From Myxococcales bacterium (GTDB taxonomy: Bacteria > Myxococcota_A > Polyangia > Nannocystales > Nannocystaceae), in contig JAAZXR010000027.1 of the NCBI GenBank assembly GCA_014240065.1, positions 21,895 through 58,248 of the forward strand: DNA of 36,354 nucleotides. The letters are read 5' to 3'. Position 1 is the first letter of the stretch. The number at the start of each line of letters is the position of its first letter. The notes under the pieces are model-generated. The model ran no database searches. It was not told the origin of the DNA and saw only the letters and a program-made list of their open reading frames with translations. Position numbers and translations under genes: made by a program. Below are positions 24,718 to 32,425 of the stretch, one piece after another.

Positions 24718-26043
24718 CTAGGCGCCGAGCATGCCGCCGATGTTGGTGACTGCGGAGATGCTTCCATCCAGCTCACCCTCGACCCCACCGATGGCGGAGC
24801 CGACCGCGTTGAGCTCGGTGAGGGCGCAACCCACTCCGATGCTCGCGCGGATGTCGATGCTTCCGTCGGCGCCGATGGCGTTGACCGCTCCCGTGACCGC
24901 GCCGCCTGCGTCGGCGATGAGCTGCACGGAGGCTTTGATGACGTAGTCAGCCTTGGTGATGGCGGCGAACATCGCGCTGTAGCGCACGGCGACCTCGCGA
25001 ATCATCACCTTGAACTCCGCTTGCGCGTCGGCGTCGACCCCCGCCGCGAACTGGTAGGAGAGCTCGAAGCTCGGCGGCGTACACTCGATCTCTGCCTTGG
25101 CGCGAGCCTCCACGGAGGCCTTGCACTCTGCGCTCACCTCGGGGGGGGTCACGTCTGCCTCGCACTGGCCTTGGCAGTCGATGTCGACCATGGCCGCGGC
25201 GTCGCACTTGGCGGTGGCGTTGGCCTCGCAGCCAAACTCACCAGGGGTGTACTCGCAGCTGCCTTCGCAGCGACCTTCGCAGGCGCCGCCGGCTTCGAGG
25301 CGACATTCGCCCGAGCAGCTGCCCATGCACTGACCGGCGCAGTTGGTGATGAAGCCGTCGGCGTCGGTTTCGCACGCGCCGCCAGCACACACGGAGCACG
25401 CGCCGTCGCAGGTACCTGAGCAGCTGCCTTCGCATCCTGCGGCCACCTCGAGCTGACATGAGCCGGTGCAATCTCCCTCACAGGCGAAGTTGGGCGCTTG
25501 CCCCTCACACTTGAGGGTGCCCTCTGCTTGGCACATCGCGGCCACGTCGGCGGAGACTTCGCAGTAGCCGTTGCAGCTCGCGGAGATCATGCCCGGCTCC
25601 ACGTTCACGTCGCACTCGGCGGCCGCGCTGACGCTGGCCTCGATGCTCGCTTCGCACTTGGGCGGGGCCAGCTTGAGCGTGATGTTGCCGGAGACGTTCG
25701 CGCTGATCTTGGCGTCGAGCGCGGCGGAGACCTGAGCCGACAGGTCCGAGACCGAGAGATCGGCGGCACCTTCAACGCCGAGGACCGAAGCCAGTCCGAC
25801 CATCTCTGTCTTGATGTTGCCTTGCAGGCGCGCCGAGGCGTCGCGCACAGCGATGACGGATCCGAAGAAAGCGTCGACGGAGGCGATGCCGGAGATGCTG
25901 GCGTTGCCTTGTGCGATGCCCTCATCCGGACACGACAGGTCGCAGATCTCTTGAATTTGGTCGCAGCCTTGGGTGGCGCCCAAGGTGATGCCACACATAA
26001 GCGCGAGCCCTAAAAAGCTCCAGTTGCGGTGTTTCGTAAACAT
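24718..26043 (-). CDS. Large Cys-rich lipoprotein, unknown function
   Basis: 441 aa. Signal peptide MFTKHRNWSFLGLALMCGITLGATQGC, lipid-anchored Cys27. An Ala/Ser/Val-rich helical region (about 45-130) is followed by a dense cysteine region (about 130-330) built of short CxGxC-type blocks (CEGSCSGTCDGACSVC, CAGQCMGSCSGECRLE, CEGRCEGSCEYTP), with interspersed ECxAxVE segments, and then by a cysteine-poor helical C-terminal domain (about 330-441) with one Cys. The layout suggests a rigid disulfide-bonded spacer between two helical domains; it could also bind metal. I do not know the family. AGGAG stands 12 nt before the ATG at 26043. It converges with the Pal-like gene. Confidence 0.75.
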   Translation of the reverse strand: MFTKHRNWSFLGLALMCGITLGATQGCDQIQEICDLSCPDEGIAQGNASISGIASVDAFFGSVIAVRDASARLQGNIKTEMVGLASVLGVEGAADLSVSDLSAQVSAALDAKISANVSGNITLKLAPPKCEASIEASVSAAAECDVNVEPGMISASCNGYCEVSADVAAMCQAEGTLKCEGQAPNFACEGDCTGSCQLEVAAGCEGSCSGTCDGACSVCAGGACETDADGFITNCAGQCMGSCSGECRLEAGGACEGRCEGSCEYTPGEFGCEANATAKCDAAAMVDIDCQGQCEADVTPPEVSAECKASVEARAKAEIECTPPSFELSYQFAAGVDADAQAEFKVMIREVAVRYSAMFAAITKADYVIKASVQLIADAGGAVTGAVNAIGADGSIDIRASIGVGCALTELNAVGSAIGGVEGELDGSISAVTNIGGMLGA

Positions 26044-26333
26044 GATGGTTGGTTGCTCCTAAGATTGGATGTTGAATCGTTCGGGTGTCGTGGTGGTGAA
26101 GCACCCGCGGGGTTGATGGTGAGGCGACGCTTGAGTTCCACTCGGGCGACGCGTTCGCCGCTGCATGATGCCACGGACGGATCAAAGGCGCAGAAGCTTC
26201 ATCGAATGGCGCCAAACAGGCAGAAATATCGGCGTGAACAGCGTCATTTCGCGCGGCGCTCGCTCCGTCGTGAGCGGCGCTCCAGACCTGCACCGTGTCG
26301 CTGTAGCTTTGGGGGATCGCTGTGGCGATCTTG

Positions 26334-27344
26334 CTACGGTGTGACAGCGATGTCGCGTCCACGCATGGGCAGGTCGACGTGCACCGGGCAGTGGTCGCTG
26401 AAGGTCTCAAACGAGGTGTCTGGGTAGGCGTCCGTGGAGCGCAAGGACTCGCAGGCGTTGGCGGCGCAGTGCCCTCCGGCGTGGGCGAGCGGCGGTGGTC
26501 GCCCTTCGAAGCCCCGCACGAACACGAGGTCGAGCAAGGACGGCTCTTTCCAAGCGTCGCGCCGGGGTCCGTCCCAGTAGGCCGAGCAGCCATCCTCGAC
26601 GGGGATTCTTTGAAGGCCGGTCTGGGCGAGCGCGCCCTCGAGGGCGTTGAGCTCTTCGCGGGCGGTGCGCCCCTCGCCGCCGACCGGGTTGAAGTCGCCG
26701 AGCACGATGACCCGCGCCGCGGCGCGACTGACGATGTTCGCGAGCTGTACCCACTGTCGTTGTCGCAGCGCGGCGCCCTTGGGCATCGCCTTGAGGTGCA
26801 CCACGATGGCGTCGAAGCGCTCGTCGGAGGCCCGCACGCGGAAGGTCTGCGCGAAGGCAGGGCGCACCCGGCCGCCCGCGGTCAGCTCACGGTGTTCGCG
26901 GGGGGCGCCGACGGGCGCGAGGTGGGTCGGGTCGTAGGCGAATCCGAGCCGCTGGTGTCCTTTGCCGCCGCCCTTGGAGAGCAGGAGGGTCTTGCCAGGC
27001 AGGCGGGCGCGAAGCTCGTCTGGTTGTTTGATCTCCTGCACGGCGACGAGCGACGCTCGCAGCGCGCGGACATTGTCGGCCACGCCCTCCAGGTCTTGGC
27101 CGCGGCCCGGAAAGTTGCGCAGGTTCCACGTGGCCACGCGCAGCGCGCCGCCCGGCGGGAGCGCAGACGCGGTGAGGGAGCGCCGGCTGGGTGGCCACGT
27201 GGGCTCCCATCCGCACCGCTGCGCGATCACGCCACCGATCGTGAGGACGATGGCGATCAGCCACAGCGTCCGTCGCAGCGTGACGCGGAGCCTCTTGATA
27301 GATCCGCGCATGGAGCGTCTGCGTCTGCGTCTTCGTTTGGCCAT
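26334..27344 (-). CDS. Endonuclease/exonuclease/phosphatase family protein
   Basis: 336 aa from the ATG at 27344 (MAKRRRRRRRS). A very basic N-terminus precedes a hydrophobic segment (TLWLIAIVLTIGGVIAQRCG), so the enzyme is probably membrane-anchored or exported. EEP-fold motifs in order: LRVATWNLRNF (metal/Asn), LVAVQEIK (metal-binding Glu), FDAIVVHLKA, VIVLGDFNPVG (Asp/Asn) and FSDHCPVHVDL (Asp/His). Substrate could be DNA, RNA, sphingomyelin or phosphoinositide; the sequence does not decide. An in-frame ATG at 27443 would lie within the rpsU terminator and is rejected. The ATG at 27311 is another option; no Shine-Dalgarno precedes either. Confidence 0.88.
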   Translation of the reverse strand: MAKRRRRRRRSMRGSIKRLRVTLRRTLWLIAIVLTIGGVIAQRCGWEPTWPPSRRSLTASALPPGGALRVATWNLRNFPGRGQDLEGVADNVRALRASLVAVQEIKQPDELRARLPGKTLLLSKGGGKGHQRLGFAYDPTHLAPVGAPREHRELTAGGRVRPAFAQTFRVRASDERFDAIVVHLKAMPKGAALRQRQWVQLANIVSRAAARVIVLGDFNPVGGEGRTAREELNALEGALAQTGLQRIPVEDGCSAYWDGPRRDAWKEPSLLDLVFVRGFEGRPPPLAHAGGHCAANACESLRSTDAYPDTSFETFSDHCPVHVDLPMRGRDIAVTP

Positions 27345-27441
27345 GGGGTGGGGGGATCGTCGTGAGGGTCGCGCCGACGGCCGCGACCGGTCCTGTACTT
27401 CATCGACGAGCGCATCATCGAGCGTATCGCCCCACCAATGC

Positions 27442-27469
27442 AAAAACCCGGCCGGGGCCGGGTTTTTTT
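27442..27469. terminator. Bidirectional terminator after rpsU
   Basis: Perfect inverted repeat AAAAACCCGGCC/GGCCGGGTTTTT, with T-runs on both strands. It lies 19 bp beyond the rpsU stop (minus strand) and upstream of the EEP-fold gene, so it ends rpsU transcription. No plus-strand gene uses it. Confidence 0.9.
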
Positions 27470-27488
27470 GTTCGAGGATCTCCCCCGA

Positions 27489-27761
27489 TTATTCGCGGGG
27501 TCGGAAGGGACCCTTACGCAGACGGCGTTTGCGTCGCCGATCCGCCTCTCGCGACTTGCGCTTCGACGCGATGGAGGGCTTCTCGTAGTGGCGACGGCGC
27601 TTGATCTCGCGCAGGACGCCTTCCCCAGCCATCACGCGGCGGAGTTTGCGAATGGCACGCTCCACGCCCCGCTCGTCCACTTTGATCTCAAGCGGGCGAC
27701 CAAGGACCGGCACGTGGTCGTTGATGATAACGGGGGGCTGTTCTTTGGGCGCGGTTTCCAT
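27489..27761 (-). CDS. rpsU: 30S ribosomal protein S21, extended N-terminus
   Basis: 90 aa from the ATG at 27761. The core LEIKVDERGVERAIRKLRRVMAGEGVLREIKRRRHYEKPSIASKRKSREADRRRKRR matches S21 along its length (small-subunit protein that aids initiation on structured or Shine-Dalgarno mRNAs). It has about 24 residues (METAPKEQPPVIINDHVPVLGRP) before the usual start, compared with typical S21 proteins of 60-70 aa. The GTG at 27773 overlaps the -10 hexamer and is unlikely. No Shine-Dalgarno; the predicted mRNA leader is about 5 nt. Terminated by the hairpin at 27442-27469. Confidence 0.95.
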   Translation of the reverse strand: METAPKEQPPVIINDHVPVLGRPLEIKVDERGVERAIRKLRRVMAGEGVLREIKRRRHYEKPSIASKRKSREADRRRKRRLRKGPFRPRE

Positions 27762-27772
27762 GAGGGGTGGCA

Positions 27773-27801
27773 CGTATATGTCAGCGCTCGCGTCTTTTCA
27801 A
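27773..27801 (-). promoter_or_regulatory. rpsU promoter
   Basis: Minus-strand TTGAAA (27796-27801), exactly 17 bp, TATACG (27773-27778). The expected start near 27766 leaves about 5 nt before the ATG at 27761. Confidence 0.55.
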
Positions 27802-28270
27802 CCCCGTCCGGGCGCATTTCTTAAGGGGCTGGTGGTGATTTAGGGGCTCTGGTGTCAGCACAGAGACGGGCGTGCGGGGCGTGCGTGACGCGTCGTTGGG
27901 GAGTGCGCAGACAGTGCGCGGCGAGCGCGCGCCCACCCCGTGTCTGAGAGATAGGTGCTCGTCGGGTGCGAGGTGTGGGGCTTCCGCGAGGAGGTTTCAC
28001 ATGGCGGGAACTACCGGCGCCGCGTGGGAACGCGTCTCGCGAATGGCCAGTGGGCGCGCCGACCCGCGAACTGCCAGGGAGCCTCGAAACCGCCCAGGGA
28101 GCCTGTAAACGCCTAAAAAAACGGTTTGAACGAGACACGGGCGCCAGCGTCGCGGTCGCGGGCGGGGAGCGTCGCGGGCTCGGCGTTGCTCGCTCGGCGT
28201 TTGTTGGGCGCCTCCCCAGCGTGTGGGCTTCGGCCGGGGCTCGGTTTCAGGGCGACGAATGTGATTCCTG
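27802..28270. other. Non-coding interval between rpsU and the Lon-N gene
   Basis: No convincing gene on either strand: open frames here are Arg/Pro/Ala-rich GC shadows. One imperfect direct repeat is visible: CCAGGGAGCCT at 28074-28084 and again at 28094-28104 (20-bp period), followed by similar AAACCG/AAACGC. No tRNA or recognisable riboswitch was found. Confidence 0.6.
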
Positions 28271-28293
28271 GTACTCGCCGGAGTGGCGAGTAC
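28271..28293. promoter_or_regulatory. Inverted repeat at the Lon-N promoter (possible operator)
   Basis: Perfect 9-bp arms GTACTCGCC/GGCGAGTAC around a GGAGT centre. It ends 4 bp before the -10-like TAGGCT (28298-28303), so it covers the -35 to spacer region (about -39 to -17). That position suits a regulator-binding site; an RNA hairpin is less likely because the predicted transcript starts downstream. Confidence 0.55.
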
Positions 28294-28297
28294 CCAC

Positions 28298-28303
28298 TAG
28301 GCT
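28298..28303 (+). promoter_or_regulatory. Putative -10 element of the Lon-N gene
   Basis: TAGGCT ends 6 nt before the GTG at 28310, separated only by CCCCCC, which excludes a Shine-Dalgarno sequence. Predicted leaderless start. Confidence 0.35.
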
Positions 28304-28309
28304 CCCCCC

Positions 28310-29035
28310 GTGCTCGACGAGACCAAGCGACCTCCGTCGGAGGTTCTGCGAGCCCTGCCCGTGTTCCCACTCCCGAACGTGGTGTTCATGCCGGGGATGA
28401 TATTGCCGCTCAACGTGTTCGAGCCGCGATACCTTGAGCTGGTCGACCACGTCACGAAGACCGAGCATCCTCATATTGGCGTGCCGCTGCTCGTACCCCG
28501 GAGCGCCGGCGAAGACGGCCCGCAGAGCTTCGAGCGGATCTTCGGCATCGGGAAGTTGGTGATGCACAAGCCCCTCGACGACGGACGACAGTTTATTCGA
28601 CTTGAGGGTGTCGGTCGCGCGCGGGTGCTTCACGAGCTTGAGCAAGTACACTTGTTTCGTCGTTGTGGAGTGGAGGTGCTCCCAGAGTCCTCGCCGCAGG
28701 ACGGGGCCACGCTCGAGGTGCTCAAGGCCCAGGTGGAGCGAATTTGGGGGGCCTTTTCCGCCGACGACCGTGAGATGATCGCCAGCATATTGCGGGTGGA
28801 GGATCCTCGGGTGCTCACGTATATCTTGTGTGCGTTGGTGCCGAATATTGAGCCCTCGGTGGGGGGGGAGACCGCAGGGGCGCATGGGACGGTGCGCCCG
28901 GATCTCGCGCTGCAGCAGCGCTGCCTCGACGAGAATGATTGTGACGCCCGGATCGAGATGCTGCTGCGTCGCGCGAGCGCGGTCATCGATCGCCTCACGG
29001 ACGACGGGCGCCTCGCCATCTCCGTGTACAACTAG
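28310..29035 (+). CDS. Standalone Lon N-terminal (substrate-binding) domain protein
   Basis: 241 aa from the GTG at 28310. The opening RALPVFPLPNVVFMPGMILPLNVFEPRYLELVDH is the classic Lon-N/PUA-like start, followed by IGVPLLVPR, IFGIGKLVMHKPLDDGRQFIRLEGVGRARVLHELE, and a helical C-terminal portion (about 130-241). No AAA+ or serine protease domain follows, so this is a stand-alone LonN protein. Such proteins are widespread in Myxococcota and Cyanobacteria, with unclear function; substrate recognition or adaptor roles are guesses. It is preceded by a conspicuous inverted repeat. Confidence 0.9.
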   Translation: MLDETKRPPSEVLRALPVFPLPNVVFMPGMILPLNVFEPRYLELVDHVTKTEHPHIGVPLLVPRSAGEDGPQSFERIFGIGKLVMHKPLDDGRQFIRLEGVGRARVLHELEQVHLFRRCGVEVLPESSPQDGATLEVLKAQVERIWGAFSADDREMIASILRVEDPRVLTYILCALVPNIEPSVGGETAGAHGTVRPDLALQQRCLDENDCDARIEMLLRRASAVIDRLTDDGRLAISVYN

Positions 29036-29064
29036 CCGCGCGTCGAAGCCGCTCGAGCGGGCGT

Positions 29065-30150
29065 TCAGACGGTCCGCAGCAGGGAGCTCCTGCGCGGCCC
29101 CGTGCCCGCGCGTTTGCTCGTCTCGAGCGCCGTCTTGGCCGCCACCTCTCGCAGAATCTTGGCGTGTTCGCTCTCGGGATCGGCCTCGACGACGGGGACG
29201 CCTCGCTCACCTCCTGCGCTCACCCTCCGATCGATGGGGAGCTTCCCGAACAGCTCAACGCCGAGCTCTTGGGCGAGCCTGGCTCCGCCGCCTGCGGCGA
29301 AGATGTCGTCGTGGTGTCCGCAAGAGGGGCATTCGTAGCCCGACATATTCTCGACGATCCCGAGCACGGGGATCTCGAGGCGGGCGAACATGTCCACGGC
29401 CTTGCGGACGTCGAGCAGCGCGACCTCTTGCGGTGTTGTGACGATGAGGCCACCCGAGATAGGGATCAACTGTCCGAGCGAGAGCTGGGCGTCGCCCGTC
29501 CCCGGCGGCAGGTCGATGATGAGGTAGTCGAGGTCTCCCCAATCGACGTCCTCAAGGAATTGTTGCAGCAACTTGTGAATCATCGGCCCGCGCCAGATCA
29601 CGGCGCGGCCGCTCTCGACGAAGTAGTCGATGCTCATGGCGGGGATCCCCCTGTACAACGCAGGGACGATGCGCTCGCCCCCGACGCTCTTGTCCGCTTC
29701 GCGTTGGGCCGGCCCGAGCATCTTCGGGATCGAGGGGCCGTAGATGTCCGCGTCGAGCAGGCCGACGTTGGCGCCGAGCTGTTTGAGCGCCAGCGCGAGG
29801 TTGACGCTCACCGTGCTCTTGCCGACGCCGCCCTTGCCCGCGGCCACCGCGATCACGTTGCGCACGGTCGGGAGCCGATCGAGATCCTGGCGTGGCGGCT
29901 TGCGGGGGACCCGGAGGCCGTAGTCGATGGTCACGGTTCGGCCGAGAGGTTCGAGGGCGCCGCGGATGCTCGCGTCGAGGGCGTGGCGGAGCGGGTAGCC
30001 CGGTGAGATGAGGTCCACGGTCACCGCGATGGAGGTCTTCGAAACCTCGATCGCGCGCACCTGCGACGCCCCTACAATGTCTCGATCCGTGGCGGGATCG
30101 CGCACCTTCGAGAGCAGTTCACGCACCTCATTCTCGTTGATTTCGCTCAT
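29065..30150 (-). CDS. mrp: Mrp/ApbC/NBP35 family iron-sulfur carrier ATPase
   Basis: 361 aa, cytoplasmic P-loop scaffold/carrier that transfers Fe-S clusters to apoproteins. An N-terminal MIP18/DUF59 domain (about 5-80, VRELLSKVRDPATDRDIVGASQVRAIEV) precedes the deviant Walker A GKGGVGKS (105-112), then LLDADIYGPSIPKML, YLIIDLPPGTGDAQLSL, and the cluster-binding CPSC (Cys274, Cys277) in NMSGYECPSCGHHDDIF. The C-terminal tail of about 20 residues (TSKRAGTGPRRSSLLRTV) is basic. Not linked to other Fe-S genes. TACAAT at 30170-30175 could give a 12-nt leader without a Shine-Dalgarno. Confidence 0.96.
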   Translation of the reverse strand: MSEINENEVRELLSKVRDPATDRDIVGASQVRAIEVSKTSIAVTVDLISPGYPLRHALDASIRGALEPLGRTVTIDYGLRVPRKPPRQDLDRLPTVRNVIAVAAGKGGVGKSTVSVNLALALKQLGANVGLLDADIYGPSIPKMLGPAQREADKSVGGERIVPALYRGIPAMSIDYFVESGRAVIWRGPMIHKLLQQFLEDVDWGDLDYLIIDLPPGTGDAQLSLGQLIPISGGLIVTTPQEVALLDVRKAVDMFARLEIPVLGIVENMSGYECPSCGHHDDIFAAGGGARLAQELGVELFGKLPIDRRVSAGGERGVPVVEADPESEHAKILREVAAKTALETSKRAGTGPRRSSLLRTV

Positions 30151-30169
30151 TTTTCTGGTCGCTCGTGCG

Positions 30170-30175
30170 ATTGTA
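30170..30175 (-). promoter_or_regulatory. Putative -10 element of mrp
   Basis: Minus-strand TACAAT (5 of 6 matches to TATAAT), 19 nt before the ATG at 30150. -35 not evident. Confidence 0.35.
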
Positions 30176-30284
30176 GAGGGGTCCGGTGGCGGCGCTCGCT
30201 CACAGCCGATGGGGCGTGTCTAGCACCGGACGCGTTCGCAAGCTACCCTCCCGGCACACAAGGCCCACGCGCCCAACGCACGCC

Positions 30285-30815
30285 ATGCCCATTCTCGACA
30301 TCGTCAAGTACCCTGACCCGCGCCTGAGGGAGCCGACCGTGGAGGTTCCCGAGCTCACCGACGAGGTTCGGTCGCTGGTGCAGGACCTCAAAGACACCAT
30401 GTTCGCGGCGGACGGCGCCGGGATCGCCGCGATCCAAGTGGGTCGATTTGAGCGAATCTTCTTGATCGACGGCCGCGTCGCGACGGGCTCTGAAGAGGCG
30501 GACGCCATGGTGTTCATCAACCCCGAGGTGGTGGAGACCAGCGCGGCTACTGTGCGGAGCGAAGAGGGCTGTCTCAGTTTTCCAGGCGTCTTCGTCGAGG
30601 TCCAACGCCCTCGGCGGGCCAAGCTCCGGGCGATGGATCTTGAGGGCAATATGTTCGAGGCCGAGGGGGAGGGCTTGTTCGCGCGCGCCATGATGCACGA
30701 GTTCGACCACCTCACCGGGCAGCTGCTCGTGGACATGGTGGGGATGGTTAAAAAAGAGGTGATTCGTCGCCGCATGAAGAAGTGGCACGAGTCCAACCCA
30801 GACCCCACGGTCTGA
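30285..30815 (+). CDS. def: Peptide deformylase
   Basis: 176 aa metalloenzyme removing N-formyl groups from nascent chains. Three family motifs: GAGIAAIQ (44-51, motif 1; Ala45 at a usually larger hydrophobic position), EGCLSFP (metal-ligand Cys96) and HEFDH (His138, Glu139, His142). Start chosen at the ATG at 30285, giving the usual MPILDIVKYPDPRLRE; an upstream in-frame extension to 30186 is Arg-rich and unlike the family. fmt is not adjacent. It ends 9 bp before the stop of the convergent LysM gene. No Shine-Dalgarno or good -10 was identified. Confidence 0.96.
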   Translation: MPILDIVKYPDPRLREPTVEVPELTDEVRSLVQDLKDTMFAADGAGIAAIQVGRFERIFLIDGRVATGSEEADAMVFINPEVVETSAATVRSEEGCLSFPGVFVEVQRPRRAKLRAMDLEGNMFEAEGEGLFARAMMHEFDHLTGQLLVDMVGMVKKEVIRRRMKKWHESNPDPTV

Positions 30816-30824
30816 GCGCGGCGG

Positions 30825-32294
30825 CTACCCCTTGAAGCGCACGTGGAAGTGGTCGAGGTGGCCCTTCCAGTGACGGACGATGCCGCGCGCGCGCCTTTTG
30901 CCGCGCGGGTATTGAAAGAGCTCGTCGAGCGTGTCTTCGCTGACTCCTCGTTTATTGGCGTACTCGTACAGCCGCTGCTGCACCGAGTAGTCGACGAAGA
31001 TGTAGCGCACCCTGCCGGTGTCGAGGAAGGCCTTGAGCAGCTTCCACGAGCGCTCCACGTCGAGCACCCCCTCGACCGCCTTTCGGAAGCGGGTCTCGTC
31101 TCTCAAGGGGCCCTTGAGGACGTAGCCCACGTCCACGTCGAGCCCGGTCTGGTGTGACTTGTGGGGCGGGAAGGGCCCGCCGCCTTTTCGACTGATATCG
31201 CCCACGTGAATTTTTGGGCCTCCGCGGTTCTTTGACCAGTATTTTCCGACGGCGGTTTGGATGAGTCGCACGGCCCGCGGGGTCCCCCAGCGGAGTGACG
31301 CGGGCTTGGTGGTGTAGCCGTAGCCCTTGGGGAGGAGCACCCCCACCTTGAGGACGCCGTCGTCGTCACCGTAGGCGCCGAACCCCGGCACCAGCCCCGC
31401 GTCTACCCACACGCGCAGCCGCTGCCCGGTGCGCAGCTTGCTCGGATCGTCGAGGCGTCCTCGCTGGAAGCGAAGGAGCTGCCGGCGCGTCACATCGTAT
31501 CGCTTGGCGATCTCGCCGAAGGTCTCCCCCGATCGGACCGTGTGCTCGATCTCGTTGCGATAGCGGGGGGGGATGTCGGGGCAGACGACCAGCTCGTTCC
31601 CAGGCCGCAGGTAATTCGGGTTCTTCGCGAGCTTTGGATTCAGCCTCAAAATGTCCTTGCGACGCACCCCATAGCGGCTCGCGATCTCAGCGATATAGTC
31701 ACCAGGGACGACGGTGTGCCGGTGCAAGGGGGTGCGATATCCGCATGATTTTGCGTTGACGGCTCGGCTGGCGTCCACGCACACCAGCAAGGACTGCCCC
31801 GAGCGAATTTTGTTGGGGTTCCCTTGGAGGCCGCTGTTGCGCGCGAGCACCGACTTCTCGCTCACGCCGTAGCTGCGCGCGATCTCGGACACGGTGTCGC
31901 CCTTCGCGACCTCATGTTCGACGATGCGGCCGTTTCGCCCGCACCGCTTCTTTTTGGCGGATGACTTCGATGGAGACGAGGTTTTGGAGGCGCTCTTGCA
32001 CACCAGGAGTCGCTGTCCGATTTGTAGCTTCCGCGGATCGAGCTTCGGGTTGGTCGCCTCGACATCGGAGACGCTGACCCCGTAGCGGGACGCGATCTTG
32101 GAGAGCGTCTCTCCCGCCGCGACGTCGTGATTGACAGCGCGCCGCCCCTTGGGGCACTGGCCCGCTGCGGCCGACTGCGGAGGCGCGAGGCCCAACCCGA
32201 ACCCGCACAACAAGGCGAACAGCCAGTGCGCGCCGCGGCCCGGGAGACCGGCAGACGCGGCGCGGTCGTCGTGAGGGGCGAGGCGGCGGAGCAT
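30825..32294 (-). CDS. LysM-repeat murein endopeptidase (MepA/M74-like)
   Basis: 489 aa, exported: signal region AHWLFALLCGFGLGLAPPQSAAA. Four LysM peptidoglycan-binding domains follow (HDVAAGETLSKIASRYGV, HEVAKGDTVSEIARSYGV, HTVVPGDYIAEIASRYGV, HTVRSGETFGEIAKRYDV), each ending in an L(L/V)VC/LRV strand. The C-terminal domain (about 320-489) is penicillin-insensitive murein endopeptidase-like: GVLLPKGYGYTTKPASLRWGT, the zinc-site HKSHQTGLDVDVGY, and GHLDHFHVRF at the very end. It would cleave peptide cross-links in the periplasm. E. coli MepA has no LysM, so this is an enlarged architecture. The start at 32294 is the first ATG in frame. Confidence 0.94.
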   Translation of the reverse strand: MLRRLAPHDDRAASAGLPGRGAHWLFALLCGFGLGLAPPQSAAAGQCPKGRRAVNHDVAAGETLSKIASRYGVSVSDVEATNPKLDPRKLQIGQRLLVCKSASKTSSPSKSSAKKKRCGRNGRIVEHEVAKGDTVSEIARSYGVSEKSVLARNSGLQGNPNKIRSGQSLLVCVDASRAVNAKSCGYRTPLHRHTVVPGDYIAEIASRYGVRRKDILRLNPKLAKNPNYLRPGNELVVCPDIPPRYRNEIEHTVRSGETFGEIAKRYDVTRRQLLRFQRGRLDDPSKLRTGQRLRVWVDAGLVPGFGAYGDDDGVLKVGVLLPKGYGYTTKPASLRWGTPRAVRLIQTAVGKYWSKNRGGPKIHVGDISRKGGGPFPPHKSHQTGLDVDVGYVLKGPLRDETRFRKAVEGVLDVERSWKLLKAFLDTGRVRYIFVDYSVQQRLYEYANKRGVSEDTLDELFQYPRGKRRARGIVRHWKGHLDHFHVRFKG

Positions 32295-32425
32295 GCCTCG
32301 CTAGCATGCATCAATCGGCGCGCAGATCCAATGAAAGGAGGGACTTTTGCGGGGTCCCAACCGCTCCCCCCCAAAAAATTAATCGCGATGAAATAACCCG
32401 CCGCGCCGCGCGTCTTAAGGGATCG

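Noticed and set aside
26044-26333. Search for a sigma-54 or strong sigma-70 promoter for the large Cys-rich lipoprotein
   Set aside because: A TGGCAT...GC-like string was considered, but the GG-GC spacing is wrong; only the AGGAG ribosome-binding site is supported.
27345-27443. Upstream extension of the EEP-fold protein to the ATG at 27443
   Set aside because: That start lies within the rpsU terminator hairpin, and the extra residues are Arg/Ser-rich without similarity.
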